Assembly (NCBI GenBank): GCA_027450125.1
Contig: DAIDKG010000519.1
Span: 1-5,260, forward strand
DNA: 5,260 nucleotides
Origin: Bordetella sp.
Lineage (GTDB): Bacteria; Pseudomonadota; Gammaproteobacteria; Burkholderiales; Burkholderiaceae_B
Reading direction: 5' to 3'
The notes under the pieces were generated by a model. The model was not told where the DNA came from. It did not search any database and saw nothing but the letters and a program-made list of their open reading frames with translations. The translations under genes were made by a program, and so were the position numbers. This document shows positions 1 through 5,260 of the stretch, in pieces; within the stretch, counting starts at the first letter, position 1, and each line of letters begins with the position of its first letter.

Positions 1-1
1 A

Positions 2-256
2 GGCCTGTACGAGCCCAGCCACGGCTCGGCGCCGGACATCGCGGGCAAGGGTATCGCCAATCCGCTGGCCACCATCCTGTCGGCGGCCATGCTGCTGCGC
101 TATTCGCTGAATGAAGCCGCCCAGGCCGACCGCATCGAAGCTGCCGTGCGCAAAGTGTTGTCGCAAGGGCTGCGCACCGCCGACATTTTCGAGGCGGGCA
201 CCACCAAGGTCTCCACGTCGCAGATGGGCGACGCCGTCCTCAAGGCACTGGCCTGA
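2..256 (+). CDS. leuB: 3-isopropylmalate dehydrogenase, C-terminal part (partial at left edge)
   Basis: This is the last 84 codons of LeuB, the cytoplasmic NAD-dependent enzyme that oxidises and decarboxylates 3-isopropylmalate to 2-oxoisocaproate in leucine synthesis. The visible part opens with [19 protein letters not shown], the strongly conserved segment of the isocitrate/isopropylmalate dehydrogenase family that helps bind the dinucleotide cofactor. It is followed by a helical C-terminus ([14 protein letters not shown], then [20 protein letters not shown]) that matches the usual LeuB ending. The acidic residue after ADIFEAG and the [10 protein letters not shown] motif favour LeuB over isocitrate or tartrate dehydrogenase relatives, although a paralogue cannot be excluded from the C-terminus alone. 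The family is usually about 350-360 residues, so roughly three quarters of the gene lies to the left of the window. The reading frame is intact and ends at TGA 254-256. Confidence 0.92.
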   Translation, partial: GLYEPSHGSAPDIAGKGIANPLATILSAAMLLRYSLNEAAQADRIEAAVRKVLSQGLRTADIFEAGTTKVSTSQMGDAVLKALA

Positions 257-278
257 AGACGATGAGCAACACCGGGAC

Positions 279-319
279 GGCAATTGCGCCGATCTCGGTG
301 TGCGGTGCAGCAATTCGCC
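279..319. repeat. Imperfect inverted repeat / stem-loop downstream of leuB
   Basis: The left arm GGCAATTGC (279-287) pairs with the right arm GCAATTCGCC (310-319). This gives nine base pairs with a single bulged C at 316, around a loop of 22 bases that itself contains a small CCGA/TCGG complement. It lies 22 bases after the leuB stop. The bases after the right arm (GGCTTTCTG) are not a convincing T-run, so it is not a classical terminator. It could be a 3' stabilising hairpin for leuB, a weak terminator or an operator-like dyad. Function is unknown. Confidence 0.4.
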
Positions 320-327
320 CGGCTTTC

Positions 328-336
328 TGATAAAGT
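328..336 (+). promoter_or_regulatory. Possible extended -10 promoter for asd
   Basis: TGA followed by TAAAGT at 331-336 reads as a TGn extended -10 element with a four-of-six hexamer. It would start transcription near 343 and leave a leader of about 105 bases before asd. No good -35 hexamer is found 16-18 bases upstream (the 17-base position reads CAGCAA). The support is only motif and position, in the one spacer where an asd promoter would be expected. Confidence 0.3.
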
Positions 337-436
337 CGGGAAAACCCTGGAAAATCAAGTCGTCACAGAATGCAAACCATCTTGACGGCTGGCGCTGCCG
401 AAAGTGCGGTACAGGGACTTTTTTCCAATTTTTTCT

Positions 437-446
437 AAGAGCTCTT
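437..446. repeat. Perfect 10-base palindrome at the asd ribosome binding region
   Basis: AAGAGCTCTT is a perfect palindrome that ends four bases before the asd ATG. It contains the only purine-rich stretch that could act as a Shine-Dalgarno site. It follows two T6 tracts (about 419-434). It may be chance, or a small operator or dimer-forming site. No known regulator motif is recognised. Confidence 0.35.
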
Positions 447-450
447 CCAG

Positions 451-1581
451 ATGAAGCAAGCAGTAGGCCTCGTAGGCTGGCGCGGCATGGTCGGTTCCGT
501 GCTCATGCAGCGCATGCGCGAAGAAAACGACTTCGCCCACTTCGAACCCGTGTTCTTTTCCACCAGCAACGCCGGCGGCAAAGCGCCGGCCTGGGCGGAG
601 GGCGCCGGTCCCTTGCAAAATGCCTACGATATCGAAGCGCTCAAAAAACTGTCCATCGTAGTCACCGCCCAGGGCGGTGACTACACCACCGAGGTCTACG
701 GCAAGCTGCGCAACGCCGGCTGGAACGGCCTGTGGATCGACGCGGCCAGCACGCTGCGCATGGCCGACGACGCCATCATCGTGCTGGATCCGGTCAACCG
801 CCCGGTGATCGATGCGGCGCTCAAGCGCGGCGTGCGCAACTTCATCGGCGGCAACTGCACCGTCAGCTGCATGCTCATGGGCCTGGCGGGCCTGTTCAAC
901 AACGACCTGGTCGAATGGATGACCTCCATGACCTACCAGGCCGCCTCCGGCGGCGGAGCCCAGCACATGCGCGAGCTGCTCACGCAGTTCGGCCTGCTCA
1001 ATGGTGCGGTCAAGCCGCTCCTGGACGATCCGGCTTCCGCCATTCTCGACATCGACCGCGGCGTGCTCGCCAAGCAGCAGGACGGCAGCCTGCCGCAGGA
1101 GCACTTCGGCGTGCCCCTGGCCGGCAACCTCATTCCCTGGATCGACAAGGACCTGGGCAACGGCATGTCGCGCGAAGAATGGAAAGGCGAAGCCGAGACC
1201 AACAAGATCCTCGGCCGCGGCGCGGCTTTCGGCACGCCCGCCACCCCCATCGACGGCCTGTGCGTGCGCATCGGCGCCATGCGCTGCCACAGCCAGGCGC
1301 TCACCATCAAGCTCAGGCGCGACGTGCCCATCGACGAGATCGAAGGCCTCATCGCCGAAGGCACCAACTGGGCCAAGGTCGTTCCCAACACCAAGGAAGA
1401 CACCGTCAAGTCGCTGACTCCGGTCGCCGTTACCGGCACGCTCGACATCCCTGTGGGACGCCTGCGCAAGCTCTCCATGGGTCCCCAATATCTGGGCGCT
1501 TTTACGGTAGGCGACCAGTTGCTGTGGGGGGCTGCCGAGCCGCTACGCCGCATGCTGCGCATCGCGCTGGCCGAGGCCTGA
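451..1581 (+). CDS. asd: Aspartate-semialdehyde dehydrogenase
   Basis: Asd reduces L-aspartyl-4-phosphate to L-aspartate 4-semialdehyde with NADPH in the cytoplasm. This is the branch step leading to lysine and diaminopimelate, threonine and methionine. The 376-residue product has the enterobacterial-type Asd length and features. A Rossmann nucleotide-binding start ([12 protein letters not shown], residues 5-16) is present. FIGGNCTVS places the catalytic cysteine at C136. The substrate-binding and general-base segment [13 protein letters not shown] (271-283) carries H280, equivalent to His274 of E. coli. The end, from [12 protein letters not shown] to [14 protein letters not shown], is nearly the E. 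coli C-terminus. ATG 451 is chosen because the Rossmann motif begins almost at once. The ribosome binding site is poor: only AAGAG (437-441) lies upstream, inside a perfect palindrome. The gene is followed by a strong terminator, so it is probably transcribed alone or by read-through from leuB. Confidence 0.97.
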   Translation: MKQAVGLVGWRGMVGSVLMQRMREENDFAHFEPVFFSTSNAGGKAPAWAEGAGPLQNAYDIEALKKLSIVVTAQGGDYTTEVYGKLRNAGWNGLWIDAASTLRMADDAIIVLDPVNRPVIDAALKRGVRNFIGGNCTVSCMLMGLAGLFNNDLVEWMTSMTYQAASGGGAQHMRELLTQFGLLNGAVKPLLDDPASAILDIDRGVLAKQQDGSLPQEHFGVPLAGNLIPWIDKDLGNGMSREEWKGEAETNKILGRGAAFGTPATPIDGLCVRIGAMRCHSQALTIKLRRDVPIDEIEGLIAEGTNWAKVVPNTKEDTVKSLTPVAVTGTLDIPVGRLRKLSMGPQYLGAFTVGDQLLWGAAEPLRRMLRIALAEA

Positions 1582-1607
1582 TCTGCAGTTTTGATCCGGT
1601 TGTTGCC

Positions 1608-1636
1608 AAGGGGGTACGCAACGTACCCTTTTTTAT
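1608..1636 (+). terminator. Rho-independent terminator of asd
   Basis: GGGTACG (1612-1618) and CGTACCC (1622-1628) form a perfect seven-base-pair stem around a CAA loop, directly followed by TTTTTTATTT. The stem can be extended outward by two G-U pairs and A-T pairs from 1608. It sits 27 bases after the asd stop and separates asd from the fimV-like unit. The plus-strand T-run fixes its direction. Confidence 0.9.
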
Positions 1637-1665
1637 TTGTGCCACATCAATGATGCGTCTAAACT
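1637..1665 (+). promoter_or_regulatory. Possible sigma-70-type promoter for the fimV-truA-trpF unit
   Basis: TTGTGC (1637-1642) and TAAACT (1660-1665) are separated by exactly 17 bases, matching three and four positions of the -35 and -10 consensus. The position fits well: just behind the asd terminator and about 35 bases before the chosen start codon. The match is weak and rests on position as much as on sequence. Confidence 0.35.
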
Positions 1666-1699
1666 TTCCCGTTATTTTCCGGTATATGGAAGCTCGCTC

Positions 1700-3262
1700 A
1701 TGATCGGGTCTCAAAGCGCTAAGCGCCCTTCATCTGTCCGCCCGTCCCGCAAGGCCATCCTGGCCTGGGCGCTGGCCGCGGCCCTGGGCATGACCGCCTT
1801 CGGTAGCGCGCAGGCCGTCAGCCTGGGCCATGCCCGGGTCGTGTCCGCGCCGGGCGCGCCGTTGCAGGTGGTGGTGCCGCTCGTCGGCCTTACCCCCGAC
1901 GAGGCGGCCAACTTGCACGTATCTCTTGCCGACGCATCCGCATGGCAGCAGGCCGGACTGCAGCCGCCAACGCCGCTGGCCGACATGCATGCAGCGCTCG
2001 TGACCGGCGCAAAGGGCAGCCGCCTGGTGCGCGTCACTTCCAGTCAACCCCCCGGCAGCGACGCGATCGACGTGCTGCTCGACATGCAGTCAAACGCCGG
2101 GCAGCGTCAACTGCAGGTCACGGTGCTGGTGCCTGCCAATGATATTTCGGCGGGCATCCGGCAAGCGACCGTGGGCGGCGCGCAAAGCGCGCACACTGCA
2201 GGCAGCGCCTCGGTCGGGCAGGTCAAGGTGCTGCCCGGGCAGACGCTTTGGGGCATTGCATCCAGTCACGCGGTTGCCAATGCCACCATCTACCAGGAGC
2301 TCGTGGCCTTGTGGCGCGCCAACCCGCGGGCGTTCATCCAGAACAACATGAACCTGGTGCGCAGCGGCACCACGCTCAGCCTGCCCGATGCCGCCACAGT
2401 GCGGGCCATCGATCCTGCCGAGGCGCGTCGCATCTTCGACCAGCAGCTTGCGGCCTTTCAGCGCTATCGCGGCCGCCTGGGCGCCGGCGAGCACGGTGCG
2501 GCCCCGGTGGCGAGCAATCCGGCCAAGGCCGGCGGCAAGGTCGAACCCAGCCAGGAAAGCAGCAAGGCGAGCGCGCCATCCACGCAGGACCAATTGCGCC
2601 TGTCCACGCCCTCGCAAGCGGATGCCAAGGCCGACGCCGAAACCTCGAATCAGCACGCCATGGAGGACGCCAGCAAGCGCATTGGCGAGCTTCAGTCAAA
2701 CGTGCAGGCCTTGAGCCAGGCCGCTGGTAGCGCGCAGCAAGGGGCGGCAGGCAATGGGCAGAACGGGCAGGGCGGCGCGCCGTCGCCGTCCGGCGCGGCC
2801 GCCGCTTCGCCGGCCACTGCGGGCAGCCCCTCCGGCGCGAGCACCTCCAATGCTTCGGATGCGGCAGCCTCCGGCAGCGCCAGTGCATCCGGCGCTACCG
2901 GCACGGCGGCCAGCAGCAGTCCTCCCGTCACCGGTCCCAGTTCTCCGACAGCCAACGCTTTGGACGAAGCCAAGGACACCGCCAAGCAGGTCGTCAACAA
3001 GAGCGGCATGACCGACTGGCTGTCCGACAATCTGCTCATCGTCGTCACGGCCGTGCTCGTGGTGATCATTCTCATCGTAGCCTTGCTGATGCGCCGCGCC
3101 GGTCAGCACGGCGACGATGACGACGACGACTCCTACGGATACGCCGAGCCGTCCGTGGGCGATGAAATCGGAGACCAGGGCGTCGATCGCAGGATCAGCG
3201 GCATCAATCTCGATCTCGACCACTCGGGCAGCGACGATCGTCCGCACGGCGGCCGGACCTGA
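1700..3262 (+). CDS. fimV: FimV-like LysM-domain inner-membrane protein, short form
   Basis: A 520-residue envelope protein of FimV type. FimV proteins are peptidoglycan-linked hubs that organise polar structures and type IV pili in Pseudomonas; the role here is inferred. Order of parts: a basic then hydrophobic signal sequence with likely cleavage after GSAQA (about residue 39); the FimV N-terminal domain (VSLGHARVVSAPGAPLQVVV onward, 40-150); a LysM-type domain (VKVLPGQTLWGIASS to TLSLPD, 175-230), including the family-typical WRANPRAFIQNN; a short possible coiled coil (321-342); a long Ala/Ser/Gly/Pro linker (343-420); one membrane segment (445-464); six aspartates (472-477); and a short acidic tail with GINLDLD. 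Pseudomonas FimV has about 900 residues with a long acidic cytoplasmic region and a C-terminal TPR domain, which are absent here. ATG 1700 is chosen for GGAAG at 1688-1692. A TTG in frame at 1637 would sit just behind the terminator T-run. It begins a tight unit with truA. Confidence 0.82.
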   Translation: MIGSQSAKRPSSVRPSRKAILAWALAAALGMTAFGSAQAVSLGHARVVSAPGAPLQVVVPLVGLTPDEAANLHVSLADASAWQQAGLQPPTPLADMHAALVTGAKGSRLVRVTSSQPPGSDAIDVLLDMQSNAGQRQLQVTVLVPANDISAGIRQATVGGAQSAHTAGSASVGQVKVLPGQTLWGIASSHAVANATIYQELVALWRANPRAFIQNNMNLVRSGTTLSLPDAATVRAIDPAEARRIFDQQLAAFQRYRGRLGAGEHGAAPVASNPAKAGGKVEPSQESSKASAPSTQDQLRLSTPSQADAKADAETSNQHAMEDASKRIGELQSNVQALSQAAGSAQQGAAGNGQNGQGGAPSPSGAAAASPATAGSPSGASTSNASDAAASGSASASGATGTAASSSPPVTGPSSPTANALDEAKDTAKQVVNKSGMTDWLSDNLLIVVTAVLVVIILIVALLMRRAGQHGDDDDDDSYGYAEPSVGDEIGDQGVDRRISGINLDLDHSGSDDRPHGGRT

Positions 3263-3265
3263 CCC

Positions 3266-4075
3266 ATGCCGCGCATTGCGCTGGGCCTGGCCTATGACGG
3301 CTCGGCCTGGCAAGGCTGGCAGACCCAGCCTCACGGGCAAACGGTGCAAGACCGGCTGGAAGCCGCGCTGGGCGAGTTCTCCGGAACGGGCGTGCCGCTG
3401 GCCACAGTTTGCGCGGGCCGTACGGACACCGGTGTGCATGCCGCCATGCAGGTCGTGCACCTGGACACCGCCCTGGATCGCCGCGACGAATCCTGGGTGC
3501 GCGGCGTCAATGCCTTTTTGCCGGCCAGCATCGCCGTACAGTGGGCGCAGACCGTGTCCGATGATTTCCATGCGCGCTTCTCCGCCCTTTCGCGCACTTA
3601 CGTCTATTTGCTGTGGCGCGGCCGGGTAAGACCCGCCTTGTGGGCCGGCCGTGCGGGCTGGTGTTTCCAGACGCTCGACCTGGACGCCATGCGGCAGGCG
3701 GCCCAGGCCCTGCTGGGCGAGCACGATTTCTCCAGCTTCCGTTCGGCGCAGTGCCAGGCGCGCCACCCGGTGCGTACCCTGCACAGGCTGGATATCGAAG
3801 AGCGCGGCCCTTTCGTCGTCTTCACCTTGCGGGCCAATGCCTTTCTGCACCATATGGTGCGCAATCTCGTCGGCGCCTTGCTGCAGGTAGGGCAGGGGCG
3901 CGAGCAGGCCGCCTGGATGGCGCAGTTGCTGCAGGCGCGCGACCGCCGGCTCGGCGCACCCACTTTCATGGCCGACGGACTCTATCTCTGCGCGATCGAG
4001 TACGCTGGTGGCCATGCGCTACCGGCGCTCGACGGTGGCGCGACTTTGCTGTGGCCCTTCACTTGCCTTCAATGA
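3266..4075 (+). CDS. truA: tRNA pseudouridine(38-40) synthase TruA
   Basis: TruA converts uridines 38, 39 and 40 in the anticodon arm of many tRNAs to pseudouridine, which supports decoding accuracy and reading-frame maintenance. The 269-residue product begins with [17 protein letters not shown] (5-21). The catalytic motif [10 protein letters not shown] (50-59) has the essential aspartate at D54, equivalent to Asp60 of E. coli. Other conserved blocks are FHARFSA (101-107) with Y112 just after, HDFSSFRS (153-160), [19 protein letters not shown] (191-209) and [11 protein letters not shown] (231-241). All usual blocks are present at normal length. ATG 3266 lies three bases after the fimV-like stop with no strong ribosome binding site of its own, which suggests translational coupling to the upstream gene. 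A fimV–truA–trpF order is also known in Pseudomonas aeruginosa. Confidence 0.97.
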   Translation: MPRIALGLAYDGSAWQGWQTQPHGQTVQDRLEAALGEFSGTGVPLATVCAGRTDTGVHAAMQVVHLDTALDRRDESWVRGVNAFLPASIAVQWAQTVSDDFHARFSALSRTYVYLLWRGRVRPALWAGRAGWCFQTLDLDAMRQAAQALLGEHDFSSFRSAQCQARHPVRTLHRLDIEERGPFVVFTLRANAFLHHMVRNLVGALLQVGQGREQAAWMAQLLQARDRRLGAPTFMADGLYLCAIEYAGGHALPALDGGATLLWPFTCLQ

Positions 4076-4079
4076 CGCC

Positions 4080-4721
4080 ATGCGTACCCGCATCAAAATC
4101 TGCGGCCTGACCCGCGAGACCGATATTGCCGCCGCCGTCCAAGCGGGAGCCGACGCCATCGGTTTTGTCTTTCATCCGGGCAGCAAGCGCTGCCTCGCCG
4201 TGGATCGCGCGGCGCAGTTGCGCCGGGAGGTGCCGGCCTTCGTGGACGTGGTGGCCTTGTTCGTCAATGCCGCGCCGCAGACCGTCCAGGCTGTGATCGA
4301 CAGAGTCCAGCCCGACCTGTTGCAATTCCACGGCGACGAGTCGCCCGAAATCTGCCGACAATCCGGACGCCGCTATTTGCGCGCCTTTCGCGTCGGAGCG
4401 CCGGGGCTGGATACGCCGGAAGGCCTGGCTGCCTATTGCAGGGCTTACGGCGACGCCGCCGGCTGGCTGTTCGACAGCTATAGCGCGGGCTACGGCGGCA
4501 GCGGCCTGGCTTTCGATCACCGCCTGCTGTCGACAGTGCAGGCCGAGTCCGCGTCGCGCCCGCTGGTCCTTTCGGGCGGCCTCAAACCCGAGAGCGTCGC
4601 CCAGGCCGTGCGCGCCGTGCGCCCTTGGGCGGTGGACGTCAGCAGCGGTGTCGAGATCGAGCCAGGCATCAAATCCGCTCAACGCATGCAGGCCTTCGTG
4701 GCCGCGGTGCGCGAGGCCTGA
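4080..4721 (+). CDS. trpF: Phosphoribosylanthranilate isomerase
   Basis: TrpF performs the Amadori rearrangement of N-(5-phosphoribosyl)anthranilate to 1-(o-carboxyphenylamino)-1-deoxyribulose 5-phosphate, the third step of tryptophan synthesis from chorismate. The 213-residue product is a monofunctional TIM barrel of normal length. RIKICGLT at the first strand gives the general-base cysteine C8. GADAIGFVF follows at 23-31. LQFHGDE is at 81-87. LFDSYSAGYGGSG (130-142) carries the general-acid aspartate D132. The phosphate-binding ends LSGGL (164-168) and DVSSGVE (186-192) are intact. ATG 4080 is chosen because the KICG strand follows directly; an upstream in-frame ATG at 4008 would overlap truA and add 24 unrelated residues. 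It starts four bases after the truA stop, again without a clear ribosome binding site, so coupling is likely. No other trp gene is visible next to it. Confidence 0.97.
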   Translation: MRTRIKICGLTRETDIAAAVQAGADAIGFVFHPGSKRCLAVDRAAQLRREVPAFVDVVALFVNAAPQTVQAVIDRVQPDLLQFHGDESPEICRQSGRRYLRAFRVGAPGLDTPEGLAAYCRAYGDAAGWLFDSYSAGYGGSGLAFDHRLLSTVQAESASRPLVLSGGLKPESVAQAVRAVRPWAVDVSSGVEIEPGIKSAQRMQAFVAAVREA

Positions 4722-4730
4722 GGCCTGAGG
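4713..4730. repeat. Short tandem repeat of GAGGCCT at the trpF 3' end
   Basis: GAGGCCT occurs at 4713-4719 and again at 4720-4726, followed by a partial third copy GAGG. The first copy covers the last codons and the stop of trpF. It fills most of the space between the two convergent stop codons. AGGCCT is itself a palindrome, so short stems of about four pairs can form, but there is no T-run on either strand and it is not a convincing terminator. Confidence 0.45.
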
Positions 4731-4734
4731 CGGG

Positions 4735-5025
4735 TCATACCAGTTGTTGCACGTGCTGCACCTGCGGCGGCTGCGCCACGCTGTCGCCGATCAGGGCGCG
4801 CCATTGCTTGAACGCTTCCGATTCACGGAAATCCACCATGTGGTGCTCGACCGTTTCCCAATCGACCACCAGGGTGTACTCCAGCGGCCGCTCGATACAA
4901 CGGAACAATTGCATGCCGTGGCAACCCTTGGCCCCCAGAAATAGCGGCTTGGCTTTGGCGACGGCCGCCTCAAAGGCCGGGCTGGCGCCTTCCTTGACGA
5001 CAATAGAGGCGATTTCGTTGATCAT
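4735..5025 (-). CDS. Antibiotic biosynthesis monooxygenase (ABM)-fold family protein
   Basis: A 96-residue soluble protein that resembles the small ABM-domain proteins (dimeric alpha-beta barrel, the YgiN/quinol-monooxygenase-like group). The order is a first strand INEIASIVV (2-10), an amphipathic helix ASPAFEAAVAKAKPLF, then GCHGMQLFRCIERPLEYTLVVDWETVEHHMVDFRESEAFKQWRALI. This carries the family pattern of a hydrophobic strand ending in W-E-T/S, then a helix with F-R-x-S-x-A-F. Such proteins include oxygenases, haem-degrading enzymes and many of unknown substrate, and the substrate here cannot be told. No signal peptide or membrane segment is visible. ATG at 5025 is chosen because AGGAG lies about eight bases upstream (minus strand); a longer open frame reaching to 5109 has no such site and adds an unconserved Arg/Pro-rich stretch. 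It converges on trpF with only 13 bases between stop codons and is not part of that operon. Confidence 0.8.
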   Translation of the reverse strand: MINEIASIVVKEGASPAFEAAVAKAKPLFLGAKGCHGMQLFRCIERPLEYTLVVDWETVEHHMVDFRESEAFKQWRALIGDSVAQPPQVQHVQQLV

Positions 5026-5029
5026 GCAA

Positions 5030-5037
5030 TAGCTCCT
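5030..5037 (-). promoter_or_regulatory. Ribosome binding site fixing the ABM-protein start
   Basis: On the minus strand CAGGAGCT precedes ATG 5025 at ordinary spacing. It is the clearest Shine-Dalgarno sequence in the window and decides between the short form (96 residues) and the longer open frame. Confidence 0.75.
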
Positions 5038-5055
5038 GGGCTGGGTTGCTGCGTG

Positions 5056-5080
5056 GCCGGGCCGGCGATCCGGGCCCGGC
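5056..5080. repeat. GC-rich hairpin in the leader of the ABM gene
   Basis: Bases 5056-5065 and 5070-5080 pair as ten G-C pairs with one bulged base (G5072) around a CGAT loop. The hairpin would lie 31-55 bases upstream of the ABM-protein start codon on the minus strand. There is no T-run on either side, so it is not a standard terminator. It may be an mRNA leader structure, a binding site, or chance in GC-rich DNA. Confidence 0.45.
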
Positions 5081-5230
5081 ACGCGTCGAGTCCGGCAAGT
5101 ATCGCGCATCTGTACCGCTGCCGTCGATGCAAGGCGGCCCGGTCGCCTGGCGCGGCTTTTCGATACACTGGCGTCCCTGTCCGTCGTCCTTCACCACGCC
5201 TGCGCCCAGGCGCCGTCGTGCTCCCGAATC

Positions 5231-5260
5231 ATGCCGTTTTCCCATTTGCTGCTGGCCCTT
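5231..5260 (+). CDS. Possible start of a membrane protein gene (partial at right edge)
   Basis: An ATG at 5231 opens a frame that runs off the window after ten codons, MPFSHLLLAL. The hydrophobic run would suit the first membrane helix of a transporter (for example the EamA/DMT exporter group, whose members often begin this way) or a signal peptide. No convincing ribosome binding site precedes it. A -10-like TACACT stands at 5164-5169 without a matching -35. The identity cannot be settled from ten residues. Confidence 0.3.
   Translation, partial: MPFSHLLLAL

Noticed and set aside
262..330. 22-codon open frame in the leuB-asd spacer (MSNTGTAIAPISVCG...)
   Set aside because: No good ribosome binding site and no run of Lys, Thr, Met or Leu codons that would make it an attenuation leader; probably chance.
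382..415. TTGACG as a -35 box upstream of asd
   Set aside because: A good -35 hexamer, but the 17-base position holds TGCGGT and the nearest TACAGG lies 22 bases away, so no acceptable -10 exists.
370..438. 22-codon open frame ending 12 bases before asd (MQTILTAGAAESAVQ...)
   Set aside because: No ribosome binding site and no regulatory codon run; it would end in the palindrome, but nothing supports translation.
355..1488. Long minus-strand open frame (377 codons) opposite asd
   Set aside because: It is the antisense shadow of asd in GC-rich DNA. The translation is Ala/Gly/His/Val-rich without recognisable domains, and the plus strand is unmistakably asd.
1637..1699. Upstream TTG start for the fimV-like protein
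   Set aside because: It lies directly behind the asd terminator T-run, has no ribosome binding site and puts 21 extra residues before the signal sequence; ATG 1700 has GGAAG upstream.
732..1703. Plus-strand open frame (323 codons) overlapping asd in another frame
   Set aside because: Arg/His/Ala-rich out-of-frame translation of asd that runs through the terminator; no motif.
2696..4015. Long minus-strand open frame (439 codons) opposite fimV and truA
   Set aside because: It spans two well-supported plus-strand genes and their junction, has repetitive Gly/Arg/Ala composition and no family resemblance.
4008..4079. Upstream ATG for trpF overlapping truA
   Set aside because: It would add 24 residues not found in TrpF; ATG 4080 places the KICG strand at the usual position.
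5026..5109. N-terminal extension of the ABM protein
   Set aside because: The extension crosses the GC hairpin and the strong AGGAG site and is an Arg/Pro-rich translation unlike the family.

Overview
This window is chromosomal housekeeping DNA of a GC-rich proteobacterium. The gene order leuB – asd – fimV-like – truA – trpF, the high GC content and the protein sequences point to a beta-proteobacterium, most likely Burkholderiales and family Alcaligenaceae (Bordetella/Achromobacter type). The organism assignment is inferred from gene order and sequence flavour, not from a database search.

Layout. Bases 2-256 hold the last 84 codons of leuB (3-isopropylmalate dehydrogenase, leucine synthesis). 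A 194-base spacer (257-450) carries a stem-loop, a weak extended -10 promoter candidate and a T-rich stretch. It is followed by the complete asd gene (451-1581, aspartate-semialdehyde dehydrogenase), which ends in a clear rho-independent terminator (about 1608-1636). A new transcription unit then starts. It holds a short FimV-type LysM membrane protein (1700-3262), truA (3266-4075, tRNA pseudouridine synthase) and trpF (4080-4721, phosphoribosylanthranilate isomerase). The spacers between these three are only 3 and 4 bases, so they are probably co-transcribed. On the opposite strand, and convergent with trpF, is a small antibiotic-biosynthesis-monooxygenase-fold gene (4735-5025). It has a good ribosome binding site and a GC-rich hairpin in its leader. 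A 205-base spacer then leads to what may be the first ten codons of another plus-strand gene at 5231, which has a hydrophobic N-terminus.

How the genes fit together. leuB, asd and trpF each supply one step of amino-acid biosynthesis: leucine; the aspartate family plus diaminopimelate; and tryptophan. truA modifies tRNA anticodon arms. The fimV-like gene encodes a cell-envelope protein with a LysM domain in the periplasm and a short acidic cytoplasmic tail. An asd/fimV/truA/trpF neighbourhood is also known from Pseudomonas aeruginosa, so it is an old arrangement, not a recent island.

I see no mobile element, CRISPR array, tRNA or rRNA gene, and no sign of an undescribed system. The most distinctive points are the short FimV, which lacks the long cytoplasmic region and C-terminal domain of the Pseudomonas protein; the small reverse-strand gene directly behind trpF; and several uncharacterised inverted repeats in the intergenic regions.
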